Origin: Altererythrobacter epoxidivorans
GTDB taxonomy: Bacteria; Pseudomonadota; Alphaproteobacteria; Sphingomonadales; Sphingomonadaceae
Assembly (NCBI RefSeq): GCF_001281485.1
Contig: NZ_CP012669.1
Location: 310,001-374,000 of the forward strand
Length of the DNA stretch: 64,000 bases
Direction of reading: 5' to 3'
Shown here: positions 1 to 7,896 of the stretch, in pieces
Numbering within the stretch: the first letter of the stretch is position 1
How the letters are laid out: every line of letters starts with the position of its first letter
The notes under the pieces: generated by a model
What the model saw: only the letters and a program-made list of their open reading frames with translations
What the model was told of the DNA's origin: nothing
The model's database searches: none
Position numbers and translations under genes: made by a program

Positions 1-1272
1 GTCGTTCGATAGCGAGCCGATCATCTGCAGCTGACCATCGTCGATGAAGTGCTTGAGCTCGCCGCTCTTCTCGAAATCGACCTGGGCGGTGAAGAACGTC
101 GCGCTCTTCACCTTGTCGGCTTCGCCCCGCCGGGCGAGGATGGCCAGTGTTGCCGCCAGCGTCGTACCGGCCACGCAATATCCGATGGTGTGGACCGCCG
201 GGACCTTCAGCCGCTCGCGCACCTTGTCGATCGCCTCGATCTGGCTGCGAATGTAATCGTCCCAGACGATGTCCTTCATGCTGGCATCGGCCGATTTCCA
301 GCTGACGACGAAGACGGTTATCCCCTGGTCGACCGCCCATTTGATGAAGCTCTTCTTGGGCGTGAGGTCGAGAATATAGAAGCGGTTGATCCACGGTGGG
401 AAGATAACGAGCGGAACCTCGTAAACCTCCTCCGTCGAGGGGCTGTACTGGATCAGCTGGTACAGGTTTGTCTCGAATACGACCTTTCCCGGGGTCGCGG
501 CCAGATTTTCGCCGAGAGTGAACGCATCGGCATCGGTGTGGGTCAGTTGCCCACGCTCCAGATCCTTGATGAGATGGCGCATACCCTTAACCAGGTTCTG
601 CCCCTTGGTCTCGATGGTGCGCTTCAGCACGACTGGGTTGGTCAGGATGAAATTGTCCGGGCTCATCGCTTCGACCAGCGCGGTGGTCGCGAATTCGAGC
701 TGCTTCTTTTCTTCGGTGCCGATGCCCTTCAGGTTCTTTGCGGCCGAAACGAAATACTCTGACAGCATCAGATAGGTTTGATGCAGCAGTGCAAATGCCG
801 GGTGGTCCTGCCACGCCGGATCGGAAAAACGGCGGTCCTTGCGCGGCAGTTCGGGCTTGTGATCCTGGTCCTCGCTGCCGGCTGCAAACCGGCTGAACAC
901 CCCTTGCCACAGCGCCATGGTGTCGCCTGCCATTTTCTGGGCGGCTTCGAAGGATGCAGTCGGAACCTGTTTTGCCAGGCTCTGGGTCAGCAGCATGAAT
1001 TGTGCAGGGTCGAGCGGGTTTCCGGTGGCGGCAGATTTCTTCGCCTGTTGCTGGACAAACTCCAGCCACATCGCATGCATTTCGCTGGCTGTGCGCGACC
1101 ATTCGGCAACGTCTTCGGGCGTATAGGGGGAGGCGCCGGGCTGAGACTGCGAGGCTGCCATTGCCTGTGGCAACTGGCCGAACATCTCGCGCATCGCCTC
1201 GCCTTGCATGTCGAAGAACGCACGGAAGGGTTCTGCCTGCTGTTTCCAGAAGTCGCCGGGGTCGTTCGCCAT
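1..1272 (-). CDS. phaC: Class I poly(3-hydroxyalkanoate) synthase PhaC, 3' end outside window
   Basis: Polymerises (R)-3-hydroxyacyl-CoA into polyhydroxyalkanoate at granule surfaces. The minus-strand frame begins at an ATG at 1272 (MANDPGDFWKQQAEPFRAFF) and is open to the window edge, giving 424 residues of a usual 560-600. The N-terminal half has the PhaC-N domain; the alpha/beta-hydrolase core starts near residue 230. The lipase-like box reads GYCVAGT, with the nucleophile Cys at about residue 366, as in PHA synthases (Gly-x-Cys-x-Gly) rather than the Ser of lipases. The catalytic Asp and His lie beyond the window. It is transcribed divergently from the aminotransferase at 1417. No phasin or phaR gene is visible here. 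Confidence 0.95.
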   Translation of the reverse strand, partial: MANDPGDFWKQQAEPFRAFFDMQGEAMREMFGQLPQAMAASQSQPGASPYTPEDVAEWSRTASEMHAMWLEFVQQQAKKSAATGNPLDPAQFMLLTQSLAKQVPTASFEAAQKMAGDTMALWQGVFSRFAAGSEDQDHKPELPRKDRRFSDPAWQDHPAFALLHQTYLMLSEYFVSAAKNLKGIGTEEKKQLEFATTALVEAMSPDNFILTNPVVLKRTIETKGQNLVKGMRHLIKDLERGQLTHTDADAFTLGENLAATPGKVVFETNLYQLIQYSPSTEEVYEVPLVIFPPWINRFYILDLTPKKSFIKWAVDQGITVFVVSWKSADASMKDIVWDDYIRSQIEAIDKVRERLKVPAVHTIGYCVAGTTLAATLAILARRGEADKVKSATFFTAQVDFEKSGELKHFIDDGQLQMIGSLSND

Positions 1273-1416
1273 GTCGTGCTCCGTACTGCCGCTGCGCAAT
1301 GAAAGATGTTGCTGCCGATGACATAACGAATGTGCATTTCATCTGCACCCGATATATGCGTAGATTCGTATGCAGCGCGGCAATCACGCCGCCAGCATGA
1401 TTGGCCGAAGGACCCT

Positions 1417-2616
1417 ATGGATACCGATTTCTACCGCATGAAGCGCTTGCCGCCTTACGTTATCGCCGAAGTCAACGGCATGCGTCACGCGGCACGTCTC
1501 GCGGGTGAGGACATCATCGACCTCGGTATGGGCAATCCCGACCAGCCGCCGCCGCAGCACGTCATCGATAAATTGTGCGAAGTTGCGCAAAAACCGGACG
1601 CGCACGGATATTCGCAATCGAAAGGCATTCCGGGGCTGCGCCGCGCACAGGCCAATTATTATGGCCGCCGTTTCGGCGTGGACATCGACCCCGAAACCGA
1701 AGTTGTCGTGACCATGGGCTCGAAAGAGGGTCTGGCCAGTCTTGCCACGGCAATCACTGCACCGGGCGACGTCGTGCTCGCTCCCAACCCGTCCTATCCG
1801 ATCCACACGTTCGGGTTCATCATCGCAGGCGCGACCATTCGCAGCGTGCCGACCACGCCGGACGAGAACTATTTCAGAAGCTTGGAAAAGGCGATGCATT
1901 TCACCGTGCCGCGTCCCAGCGTGCTCGTCGTCAACTATCCTTCGAACCCGACTGCGGAAGTCGTTGATCTCGCATTTTACGAACGCCTGGTCGCCTGGGC
2001 GAAGGAGAACAAGGTCTGGATCCTGTCCGACCTCGCCTATTCCGAACTGTATTATGACGGCAATCCCACGCCATCGATCATGCAGGTGAAGGGCGCAAAG
2101 GACGTCGCCATCGAATTCACGAGCATGTCGAAGACCTATTCGATGGCTGGCTGGCGCATGGGCTTTGCGGTCGGCAACAAGAGCCTGATTGCAGCCATGT
2201 CCCGGGTAAAAAGCTATCTCGACTACGGCGCATTCACGCCGATCCAGGCCGCAGCCTGCGCGGCACTGAACGGGCCACAGGACATCGTCGAGAGCAATCG
2301 CCAGCTTTATCACAAGCGCCGCGACGTCATGGTCGAAGCATTCGGCAGGGCCGGCTGGGAGATTCCCGCTCCCCGCGCATCGATGTTCGCATGGGCGCCC
2401 CTGCCGCCGGCTCTTGCCGACATGGGCAGCCTTGAATTTTCAAAACAATTACTTACTCATGCCAAGGTCGCTGTCGCGCCTGGCGTCGGATATGGCGAGG
2501 AGGGCGAGGGTTTCGTCCGGATCGCCATGGTCGAAAACGAACAACGCCTGCGCCAGGCCGCCCGCAATGTGAAACGCTATTTGACTTCGCTCGGCGTGAA
2601 CAGCTCGGCGGCCTAG
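1417..2616 (+). CDS. Class I/II PLP aminotransferase, AlaC-like
   Basis: 399-residue fold-type I aminotransferase. The N-terminus (MDTDFYRMKRLPPYV...GEDIIDLGMGNPD) matches the AlaC/LL-diaminopimelate-aminotransferase-like group, which makes alanine or glutamate-family transaminations. The PLP lysine is K239 in the motif SMSKTYSMAGWRMGF; NYPSNPTAE carries the PLP-contacting Asn, and a conserved Arg (FVRIAM) lies near the C-terminus. An upstream in-frame start at 1330 would add 29 residues with no family similarity, so the ATG at 1417 is preferred. Substrate cannot be fixed from sequence: alanine transaminase is the best guess and LL-diaminopimelate aminotransferase a common database name for such proteins. 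Confidence 0.85.
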   Translation: MDTDFYRMKRLPPYVIAEVNGMRHAARLAGEDIIDLGMGNPDQPPPQHVIDKLCEVAQKPDAHGYSQSKGIPGLRRAQANYYGRRFGVDIDPETEVVVTMGSKEGLASLATAITAPGDVVLAPNPSYPIHTFGFIIAGATIRSVPTTPDENYFRSLEKAMHFTVPRPSVLVVNYPSNPTAEVVDLAFYERLVAWAKENKVWILSDLAYSELYYDGNPTPSIMQVKGAKDVAIEFTSMSKTYSMAGWRMGFAVGNKSLIAAMSRVKSYLDYGAFTPIQAAACAALNGPQDIVESNRQLYHKRRDVMVEAFGRAGWEIPAPRASMFAWAPLPPALADMGSLEFSKQLLTHAKVAVAPGVGYGEEGEGFVRIAMVENEQRLRQAARNVKRYLTSLGVNSSAA

Positions 2617-2661
2617 GGGGCAAATGAACGACAGAAGCCACGGCTTCGACAAATTTGGTCG

Positions 2662-2681
2662 GATCGCATTTCCTTGCGATC
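2662..2681 (+). promoter_or_regulatory. Stem-loop before the LuxR-type membrane regulator
   Basis: Perfect 7-bp inverted repeat GATCGCA / TGCGATC with a 6-base loop, 13 bases before the ATG at 2695 and 45 bases after the aminotransferase stop. The following bases (gatttt) are only weakly U-rich, so it could be a poor terminator, an mRNA structure near the start codon, or an operator. Confidence 0.3.
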
Positions 2682-2694
2682 GATTTTGATCGTT

Positions 2695-3273
2695 ATGGAC
2701 GCTGCGCAAGATAATCAAACATCGGCCGATCCCCCTCGGCCACTGACTGATCGTCAGCGCTCTGTAATCGAGCGGATCGACCGCCGCGTACCGATCAAGG
2801 TAATCGCGCAGGAACTTGGCGTGTCCGAAACGCGCATCAACCAGCACATTCGCGCACTGAAGGACATATTCGAAGCCGGCAGCCTGAACGAGCTGGTCGA
2901 GAATTACCGAGCCAATTCACCGGATTACGTTCCCGAAGGGGACTTGAGCGAAGCTGTATATATAAAAAATCAGCTGCCGGATGATCCGGTTGTTGGGGCA
3001 GGCATGACCCGGGTCGACACGGAGGAGGCGGTATATCGCGCTCTCCTGCAAACGCCTGGCCAAGGGCTGATCGAGCATCCTGGCGAGCCGAAAGTCGTCC
3101 CCGGGGCGCTCGACGGTGAACATGCCGTTCTTGCCCGTCTCGCTGTCATCGTCGGGATCGCATTCGGCATCCTGGCAGCGGTCGTCCTGATGGTGACGAC
3201 CGCAGTGACCCTTAGCGAGGCTTTGGATGGGAAGGCCGCCGTCCCCGATGACTATGTCCAGTCCGCACAGTGA
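2695..3273 (+). CDS. Membrane-anchored LuxR-type HTH protein
   Basis: 192 residues. Residues about 18-75 form a LuxR/GerE-type DNA-binding domain (LTDRQRSVIERI...IKVIAQELGVSETRINQHI). There is no receiver or autoinducer domain in front. A linker of about 75 residues follows, then one hydrophobic segment near residues 145-172 (LAVIVGIAFGILAAVVLMVTTAV), so the DNA-binding head should sit in the cytoplasm tethered to the inner membrane by its C-terminal helix. The start at 2695 is chosen because the domain begins soon after it; an in-frame TTG at 2674 lies inside the stem-loop. Next gene is 25 bases downstream. Target genes are unknown. Confidence 0.7.
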   Translation: MDAAQDNQTSADPPRPLTDRQRSVIERIDRRVPIKVIAQELGVSETRINQHIRALKDIFEAGSLNELVENYRANSPDYVPEGDLSEAVYIKNQLPDDPVVGAGMTRVDTEEAVYRALLQTPGQGLIEHPGEPKVVPGALDGEHAVLARLAVIVGIAFGILAAVVLMVTTAVTLSEALDGKAAVPDDYVQSAQ

Positions 3274-3298
3274 GTGGTGCGGACAGGGGAGAAAATCC

Positions 3299-3640
3299 AT
3301 GTCCGAACGTATCCTTGCCGACGCCCGCAATCTCAAGAAGCTGATGCGCGAAGCAGAAGCTCTCGCCGATGAATCGATGATCGCCTTTTCCCGCCTGAAG
3401 CAGGCGATGCTGGCCGCTCGTCAGAACCCGGCAATCGAAGTGGATGCCGGACAGCGAGCCCTCATGCGACTGAATCAGGCGGAACAGCAGGCGATGGCCA
3501 TGTCGACCAACCTCCTTCGCGTGCATGAAGAACTCAGCCGCGTGGCTCGCGTGAAGGCGGTGGGAGAGGAAGATATCCCGACGATCATCGAACCTTCGGC
3601 AATCGTGGAACCCGCACCGATGCAGAGCGAGGCCGCCTGA
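3299..3640 (+). CDS. Small helical protein of unknown function
   Basis: 113 residues starting MSERILADARNLKKLMREAEAL. The composition is strongly helical (Ala, Leu, Glu, Met, Gln rich), and residues 5-90 could form coiled coils. The last 20 residues (IPTIIEPSAIVEPAPMQSE) are Pro-rich and probably disordered. There is no signal peptide or membrane segment. The ATG at 3299 is supported by an AGGGGAGAA Shine-Dalgarno; an upstream in-frame start at 3227 would run back into the preceding gene. It lies between a membrane-anchored HTH protein and a membrane protein and is probably co-transcribed with both. I do not recognise the family. Confidence 0.6.
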   Translation: MSERILADARNLKKLMREAEALADESMIAFSRLKQAMLAARQNPAIEVDAGQRALMRLNQAEQQAMAMSTNLLRVHEELSRVARVKAVGEEDIPTIIEPSAIVEPAPMQSEAA

Positions 3641-3656
3641 CTGGCATCGACCGACC

Positions 3657-4196
3657 ATGCTGAACTTCGTTCTTGCAAACAAGGCTGACTTCCAGCTCGT
3701 TTTCGGACTGCTTCTATCCGTCGTCATGTTATGGCGCGGGGGCGGTCCGGAACGGGCTGCAGCACTGATCTGGCTGGTCCTGCTGATCGGAATGGACAAG
3801 CTGTACCATCTGATGTTCAGCGAGCTGTACCAGTTGCGGGGCGTGGACGCTTTTCATGCAGGGCTCGACACAACCATGGCCCTGCTCGCGGCGTTTTTCG
3901 CAATCTACGCCAACCGCACATGGCCGCTCTGGTTCGCGGGATTCCAGCTGATTTCGGTATTTGGGCACATCGCCCGCGAACTGACCGAAGCGATGTCCCC
4001 GATCACTTACGCAATCGTCACTATCGCCCCGTCATGGGGAATGCTGGCTGTCATGGCTGGCGGGTTCGTCCAGCATCGCAAGCGTCTGGGCAGGTTCGGC
4101 CCTTATCGGGATTGGCGTGAACCGGCGCCCACAGTTCTGGAAGCGTTGAGCCCGTCGGTCATCAGGAACCGCAGGATCGGGTTCGAACCGTCCTGA
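3657..4196 (+). CDS. Integral membrane protein of unknown function
   Basis: 179 residues with about five predicted membrane helices (near residues 10-27, 35-52, 68-85, 90-108 and 120-141) and a positively charged C-terminal tail (QHRKRLGRFGPYRDWREP), which puts the tail in the cytoplasm by the positive-inside rule. A conserved-looking polar stretch, MDKLYHLMFSELYQ, follows the second helix. Start ATG at 3657 is 17 bases after the preceding stop. No family with known function is recognised. Position suggests one transcription unit with the HTH protein and the small helical protein. Confidence 0.6.
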   Translation: MLNFVLANKADFQLVFGLLLSVVMLWRGGGPERAAALIWLVLLIGMDKLYHLMFSELYQLRGVDAFHAGLDTTMALLAAFFAIYANRTWPLWFAGFQLISVFGHIARELTEAMSPITYAIVTIAPSWGMLAVMAGGFVQHRKRLGRFGPYRDWREPAPTVLEALSPSVIRNRRIGFEPS

Positions 4197-4275
4197 CGTC
4201 CGGCTACCTGATCGGGAAAGGGTAGCGGGCAAAATCGGCAATCAAATCGTAAAAATAAATCACTTGAGGTCCAAG

Positions 4276-4665
4276 ATGGTCGCAATGCGAGCTCCGAAAT
4301 TATGGCTCGAGGGAGAGGAAGTCGTGCCCCGGTTTCGCGAGGTAGGCGATGTTACGCTCGACCTCATGCATCGGGACGGGAGGGTGGAGGATCGCTGGCT
4401 CGGCCTGCACCCACGGGAATTCCAGCTGCTTTGGCGACTGCTGGAATCGCCCGGCGAGCCTGTCTCGCGGCGCCAGTTGCTGTCGGAGGTGTGGCGCATT
4501 GACTACGAACCGAACACGAACAGCGTGGCGGTTCATGTTGCAAGGGTGCGCAGCAAGCTTGCCGTTTACGGCCTGTCCGACATCCTCCTCACGCATCCCG
4601 ATGGCGGCTACCTGGTCGATGCCATTCCGGGTCCCAGCGCCTTTCGCTTCGATCGCCACGACTGA
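4276..4665 (+). CDS. Stand-alone OmpR/PhoB-type winged-helix protein
   Basis: 129 residues. After about 35 residues of beta-rich lead, a Trans_reg_C-type winged helix runs to residue about 118: LHPREFQLLWRLLESPGEPVSRRQLLSEVW is the helix 1-2 region and NSVAVHVARVRSKL the recognition helix, with LLTHPDGGYLVDA as the wing. There is no phospho-acceptor receiver domain, so it is not a canonical response regulator. Start ATG at 4276 has GAGG seven bases upstream; an ATG at 4285 is an alternative. An A+T-rich tract just before it (aaaaataaat near 4250) is a possible -10 region. It is probably an independently expressed DNA-binding protein. Confidence 0.7.
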   Translation: MVAMRAPKLWLEGEEVVPRFREVGDVTLDLMHRDGRVEDRWLGLHPREFQLLWRLLESPGEPVSRRQLLSEVWRIDYEPNTNSVAVHVARVRSKLAVYGLSDILLTHPDGGYLVDAIPGPSAFRFDRHD

Positions 4666-4736
4666 ACTGCAGGCGCTTTACAGCAATGGGCGCATGCGGC
4701 AGTTTGCCGCGAAAGCAAGTTTTGGGGACTACCATA

Positions 4737-5543
4737 ATGACCATGCCGGCGAACGATCGCGTTTCCATCCACCTGGGCGAGGACGGTGTCGCCCAGGTCA
4801 AGCTCACCCGTGCAGACAAGATGAATGCGCTGGACCATGAAATGTTCGAGCGCATTATCGAAGCAGGCCACGAACTCCATGGCATTAAGGGTGTTCGCGT
4901 GGTCGTCCTTTCGGGCGAGGGCAGGGCGTTCTGCGCGGGTCTCGACCTTTCGAACTTTGCCCGCAAGCCTTCACCGGACGAACCCGACCTGACCCAGCGT
5001 ACGCATGGCAATGCAAATCGCGCGCAGCAGGCTGCGATGGTCTGGCGCAAGCTACCGGTTCCGGTGATCGCGGCAGTGCACGGCGTTTGCTTCGGTGGCG
5101 GCCTGCAGATCGCCAGCGGAGCAGACATCCGCGTCGTCCATCCCGAAACCCGCATGGCCATCATGGAAATGAAGTGGGGCCTTGTTCCCGACATGGGCGG
5201 TTATGCACTGTGGCGCGGGCTGGTGCGCGATGATGTCATGCGAGAGCTCGTATACACCAACCGCGAATTCACCGGTGAAGAAGCGAAAGAATACGGGCTC
5301 GCGACCCACGTCGATGCGAACCCGCATGCCAAGGCGACCGCGATCGCCAGCGAAATCGCCAATCGCAATCCGCATGCCATCCGCGCTGCAAAACGCCTTC
5401 AGGCAGGCATGATGGAAAAGGACACCGATGCAATCCTGATGGATGAGAGCGTCGAACAGCACGCCATCATGCGTTCGAAAAACCAGGTCGAGGCGGTGAT
5501 GTCGGGAATGGAAAAGCGCCGCCCCAATTTCGAGGACGTCTGA
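4737..5543 (+). CDS. Crotonase/enoyl-CoA hydratase family protein
   Basis: 268-residue crotonase-fold enzyme acting on acyl-CoA. Oxyanion-hole segments are visible: GRAFCAGLDLSNF (about residues 60-72) and GVCFGGGLQIASGADIR (about 121-137). The LVPDMGGYALWRGLVRDDVMRE region follows as in the family. The C-terminus (VMSGMEKRRPNFEDV) resembles the crotonase/enoyl-CoA hydratase group of proteobacteria. The substrate is not determinable. Start ATG at 4737 is favoured over an in-frame ATG at 4686 because homology begins just after it. It converges on the thioesterase gene at 5563. Confidence 0.85.
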   Translation: MTMPANDRVSIHLGEDGVAQVKLTRADKMNALDHEMFERIIEAGHELHGIKGVRVVVLSGEGRAFCAGLDLSNFARKPSPDEPDLTQRTHGNANRAQQAAMVWRKLPVPVIAAVHGVCFGGGLQIASGADIRVVHPETRMAIMEMKWGLVPDMGGYALWRGLVRDDVMRELVYTNREFTGEEAKEYGLATHVDANPHAKATAIASEIANRNPHAIRAAKRLQAGMMEKDTDAILMDESVEQHAIMRSKNQVEAVMSGMEKRRPNFEDV

Positions 5544-5562
5544 CCTGGATATAAGTCCGCGA

Positions 5563-6339
5563 CTAACCGAAGATCGCGGCGGCCTGCATCCCGACCATTA
5601 CAAGTTCCCCGTCGGCATTCCACAGCCGCAGCCTTTCCGAAGAATAGCCGTGTCCGGCATGGTCGCTTGCCGTTTCGGCCAGCCACCAGCCGTCCCGCGT
5701 CGTGGGCTCGGGCTCTAGGATGTTGAACATCCAGTTGATGGAGCTGAGCGGCCCCTGCCGTTGCATGGCGCGCATGGCGCCTGGTGGTAGCGTGTCCCCG
5801 ATCAGGATCAGCAAGGAAATCGGGTCAAGCCCGTGGTCGGTTTTCGGGCGGAACCAGCGCCTGACGACCGGTTCGCCCGGGCCGCTTGTGTCCTGCGCCC
5901 GCCGCAACTCGTAATTCGAGATGAAATGCTTGCCCTTGGGCTCGGGCACTTTTTCGGCATCTTCAGGCGCGCCGGGCCACGGGTCGGCCTTCGGTGCAGG
6001 GTGGACCGCATTCGGTTCACGTTCGGTCCCGAATACGAAAAACGCGCTGAGGGCCGGCTTGCCATCGACCAGCAATTCGCTGCGAAGCTGCGTGACGTTG
6101 CGACCCTCGCGGATCATCTCGATCCGCGGCTCGACAGTGTCGCCAACCGGCGCGACGAAGGCGACTTGCGCGCTCCTGAGTGGCGGCAGATCGGGATATT
6201 CGCGCTTGGCAGCAGTGTAGGCGAGCAGCGTCGATGCACCGCCATAAAGGGTGCGTCCCTGCATCCAGTCCTCAGCTGCAGGAAGGTGTACGGGGCCGGA
6301 CGTACCGGTGATGGGGCTGATCAGGTCTGAAGCACTCAT
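5563..6339 (-). CDS. TesB-like double-hotdog acyl-CoA thioesterase
   Basis: 258 residues with the arrangement of the thioesterase-like superfamily: an N-terminal hotdog containing QGRTLYGGASTLLAYTAAKR (substrate-gating helix) and SAQVAFVAPV, and a C-terminal hotdog with WMFNILEPEP and WWLAETASDHAGHGYSSERLRLW. Proteins of this type hydrolyse medium- or long-chain acyl-CoA in the cytoplasm. The Asp in ETASDHAG sits where TesB-type enzymes carry a catalytic acid. It is convergent with the crotonase gene; a metabolic link through acyl-CoA is inference. Confidence 0.8.
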   Translation of the reverse strand: MSASDLISPITGTSGPVHLPAAEDWMQGRTLYGGASTLLAYTAAKREYPDLPPLRSAQVAFVAPVGDTVEPRIEMIREGRNVTQLRSELLVDGKPALSAFFVFGTEREPNAVHPAPKADPWPGAPEDAEKVPEPKGKHFISNYELRRAQDTSGPGEPVVRRWFRPKTDHGLDPISLLILIGDTLPPGAMRAMQRQGPLSSINWMFNILEPEPTTRDGWWLAETASDHAGHGYSSERLRLWNADGELVMVGMQAAAIFG

Positions 6340-6472
6340 GGCGACTTCCTGCCCACTTACGGTGCGTGCGTCCAGATTGACGTTACGTAAGTTGCCGGCG
6401 GGCCATCAAGGCGATTGCCAATGCGCAGATGACTCGTTAGAGGGCCGCTTCCCGGTTGCTTCGGCTGCCGGT

Positions 6473-6546
6473 GGCCCGATGGCGGAGTGGTGACGCAGAG
6501 GACTGCAAATCCTTGTACGCCGGTTCGATTCCGGCTCGGGCCTCCA
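6473..6546 (+). tRNA. tRNA-Cys (GCA)
   Basis: 74 bases including an encoded CCA. The acceptor arms GGCCCGA (6473) and TCGGGCC pair perfectly, followed by T-CCA. The anticodon loop reads ctGCAaa, giving anticodon GCA. The T arm has the GGTTCGATTCC core. Confidence 0.95.
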
Positions 6547-6608
6547 TTTTTCGGTTCGCGAAGCGCGTTGCGACACCACGGTTGCGCGTTTAACGATCCG
6601 GCGAGAGT

Positions 6609-6684
6609 GCCGCTTTAGCTCAGTTGGTAGAGCACATCATTCGTAATGATGGGGCCAGGTGTTCGAGTCACCTAAGCGGCACCA
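6609..6684 (+). tRNA. tRNA-Thr (CGT)
   Basis: 76 bases including an encoded CCA. Acceptor arms GCCGCTT and AAGCGGC pair fully. The D arm has AGCTCAGTTGGTAGAGC, the anticodon loop ttCGTaa, and the T arm GTTCGAGTC. Anticodon CGT reads ACG threonine codons, a frequent codon in this GC-rich genome. Confidence 0.95.
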
Positions 6685-6879
6685 CCGCCTTCTCTCTTCC
6701 CCATCGATAACGCGCCTTTCGACACCCGTTGCGGGTTTCGGCATAGGCTTGCGGCACTATGACTGTCCCGGACTTCTGGCTGTCGACCAGAAATATGTGA
6801 GGGCATAGGCTCGCCCGGCCCGGGCCAAAGGAAATCTATCCGGGCTGGCGCCTGTCCGTCGCCTTCTGCGGATTTACAG
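6685..6879. other. Intergenic region after tRNA-Thr
   Basis: About 195 bases with no convincing gene. It contains a weak hairpin ACCCG-TTG-CGGGT (6724-6736) and two copies of GGCATAGGCT(T/C)GC at 6740 and 6802. Promoter elements for the methionine operon must lie here or just downstream, but I cannot place them. Confidence 0.4.
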
Positions 6880-6899
6880 ATATAAAAGATCCTTTATAT
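6880..6899 (+). promoter_or_regulatory. Palindromic operator over the start codon of the methionine operon
   Basis: ATATAAAAGATCCTTTATAT is a 20-base inverted repeat with 9 of 10 pairs matching, embedded in GC-rich sequence. Its last two bases are the A and T of the ATG at 6898. A symmetric AT-rich site is what an ArsR-fold dimer would bind, and the first gene of the operon encodes such a protein, so autoregulation is likely. Similar palindromes are described for SahR-type ArsR regulators of the methionine cycle; the equivalence is inference. Confidence 0.65.
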
Positions 6900-7896
6900 G
6901 TCCGTCGCGATGGACGTCGACGCGATCTTCCGGGCCTTGGCCGATCCGACCCGCCTGCGCATCCTGCGCTTGCTCGGGGCGATGGAACTCGCCGTGGGCG
7001 AACTGGCGCAGGTTCTGGAGCAATCGCAGCCGCGCGTTTCCCGCCATATCGGAATCCTGTGCGATGCCGGTCTGGCAGAGCGGCGGCGCGAAGGCAGCTG
7101 GGTTTTCCTGCGCGCACCCGGTGGCAGTGATGGCGGCTCGCCTCTGGTCGATGCGGTCAAGCGATTGCTTGCTATCGCGGAGCGCGAGGATGCCGATTTC
7201 GCGGCGAAATGCGAAGAAGACCGCCGCAAGCTGATTGCGATCCGGTCTTCGCGCGAACAGACCGCGCAAGGCTATTTCGCAAGGCATGCGGAAGACTGGG
7301 ACGAACTTCGCCGCCTGCACAGCCCCGACCGGCTCGTCGAAGAGGCACTGACGGAAGCGTTGAACGATGCACCCCTCGGCGATGTTCTGGATATCGGTAC
7401 CGGCACAGGACGGATGGCAGAGCTCTTTGCGCCCAAGGCCGAACGGATCGTCGCGCTCGATAAGAGCCTCGAGATGCTGCGCATTGCGCGCGCAAAGCTC
7501 CAGCACCTGCCGACCGAAAGCGTCGAACTGGTGCAGGGCGATTTTTCAGAATTGCCGTTCGATGCGCACCGGTTCGATACCGTGTTGCTGCACCAGGTCC
7601 TGCATTTCGCGCAGGACCCGGCAGAAGCGCTTGCCGAGGCCGCCCGCGTTACCCGCCCGGGGGGACGGATCGCCATCGTCGATTTCGCCGCTCACGGACG
7701 AGAGGAACTGCGCGAGCGCCATGCACACGCACGTCTCGGATTTTCGGATCGCCAGTTGCGGCAAATGCTGCGCGATGCCGGGTTTTCCGCGCGCCAGCCC
7801 ATCGAACTGGCAGGAGGCGAGCTCGTCGTCATGATCTGGATCGGCCAGCGCCGCGAAACCGATATTGCCGAAACAAGGAAGGAGGCTCGCGCATGA
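6898..7896 (+). CDS. ArsR-family regulator fused to SAM-dependent methyltransferase
   Basis: 332 residues in two parts. Residues about 5-95 are an ArsR/SmtB winged helix (IFRALADPTRLRILRLLGAMELAVGELAQVLEQSQPRVSRHIGIL); no metal-binding ELCVCDL-type motif is seen. Residues about 120-320 are a class I methyltransferase: VLDIGTGTGRMAEL is motif I, IVALDKS motif II and the PGGRIAIVDFA strand the later core. Fusion of this kind next to metF/metH suggests sensing of S-adenosylmethionine or S-adenosylhomocysteine. No Shine-Dalgarno is seen because an operator palindrome occupies the region; the mRNA could be leaderless. The stop overlaps metF by four bases (ATGA). Confidence 0.85.
   Translation: MSVAMDVDAIFRALADPTRLRILRLLGAMELAVGELAQVLEQSQPRVSRHIGILCDAGLAERRREGSWVFLRAPGGSDGGSPLVDAVKRLLAIAEREDADFAAKCEEDRRKLIAIRSSREQTAQGYFARHAEDWDELRRLHSPDRLVEEALTEALNDAPLGDVLDIGTGTGRMAELFAPKAERIVALDKSLEMLRIARAKLQHLPTESVELVQGDFSELPFDAHRFDTVLLHQVLHFAQDPAEALAEAARVTRPGGRIAIVDFAAHGREELRERHAHARLGFSDRQLRQMLRDAGFSARQPIELAGGELVVMIWIGQRRETDIAETRKEARA

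Noticed and set aside
1273..1416. PhaR-type TGC-rich operator between phaC and the aminotransferase
   Set aside because: A single TGCGCA is present near 1294 but no repeated TGC/GCA dyad characteristic of PhaR sites.
6724..6736. Hairpin ACCCG-TTG-CGGGT as terminator of tRNA-Thr
   Set aside because: Only five base pairs and three T residues; too weak to call.
6740..6814. Direct repeat GGCATAGGCT(T/C)GC, two copies 62 bases apart
   Set aside because: Only 12 of 13 bases, no third copy and no symmetry; could be chance in GC-rich intergenic sequence.
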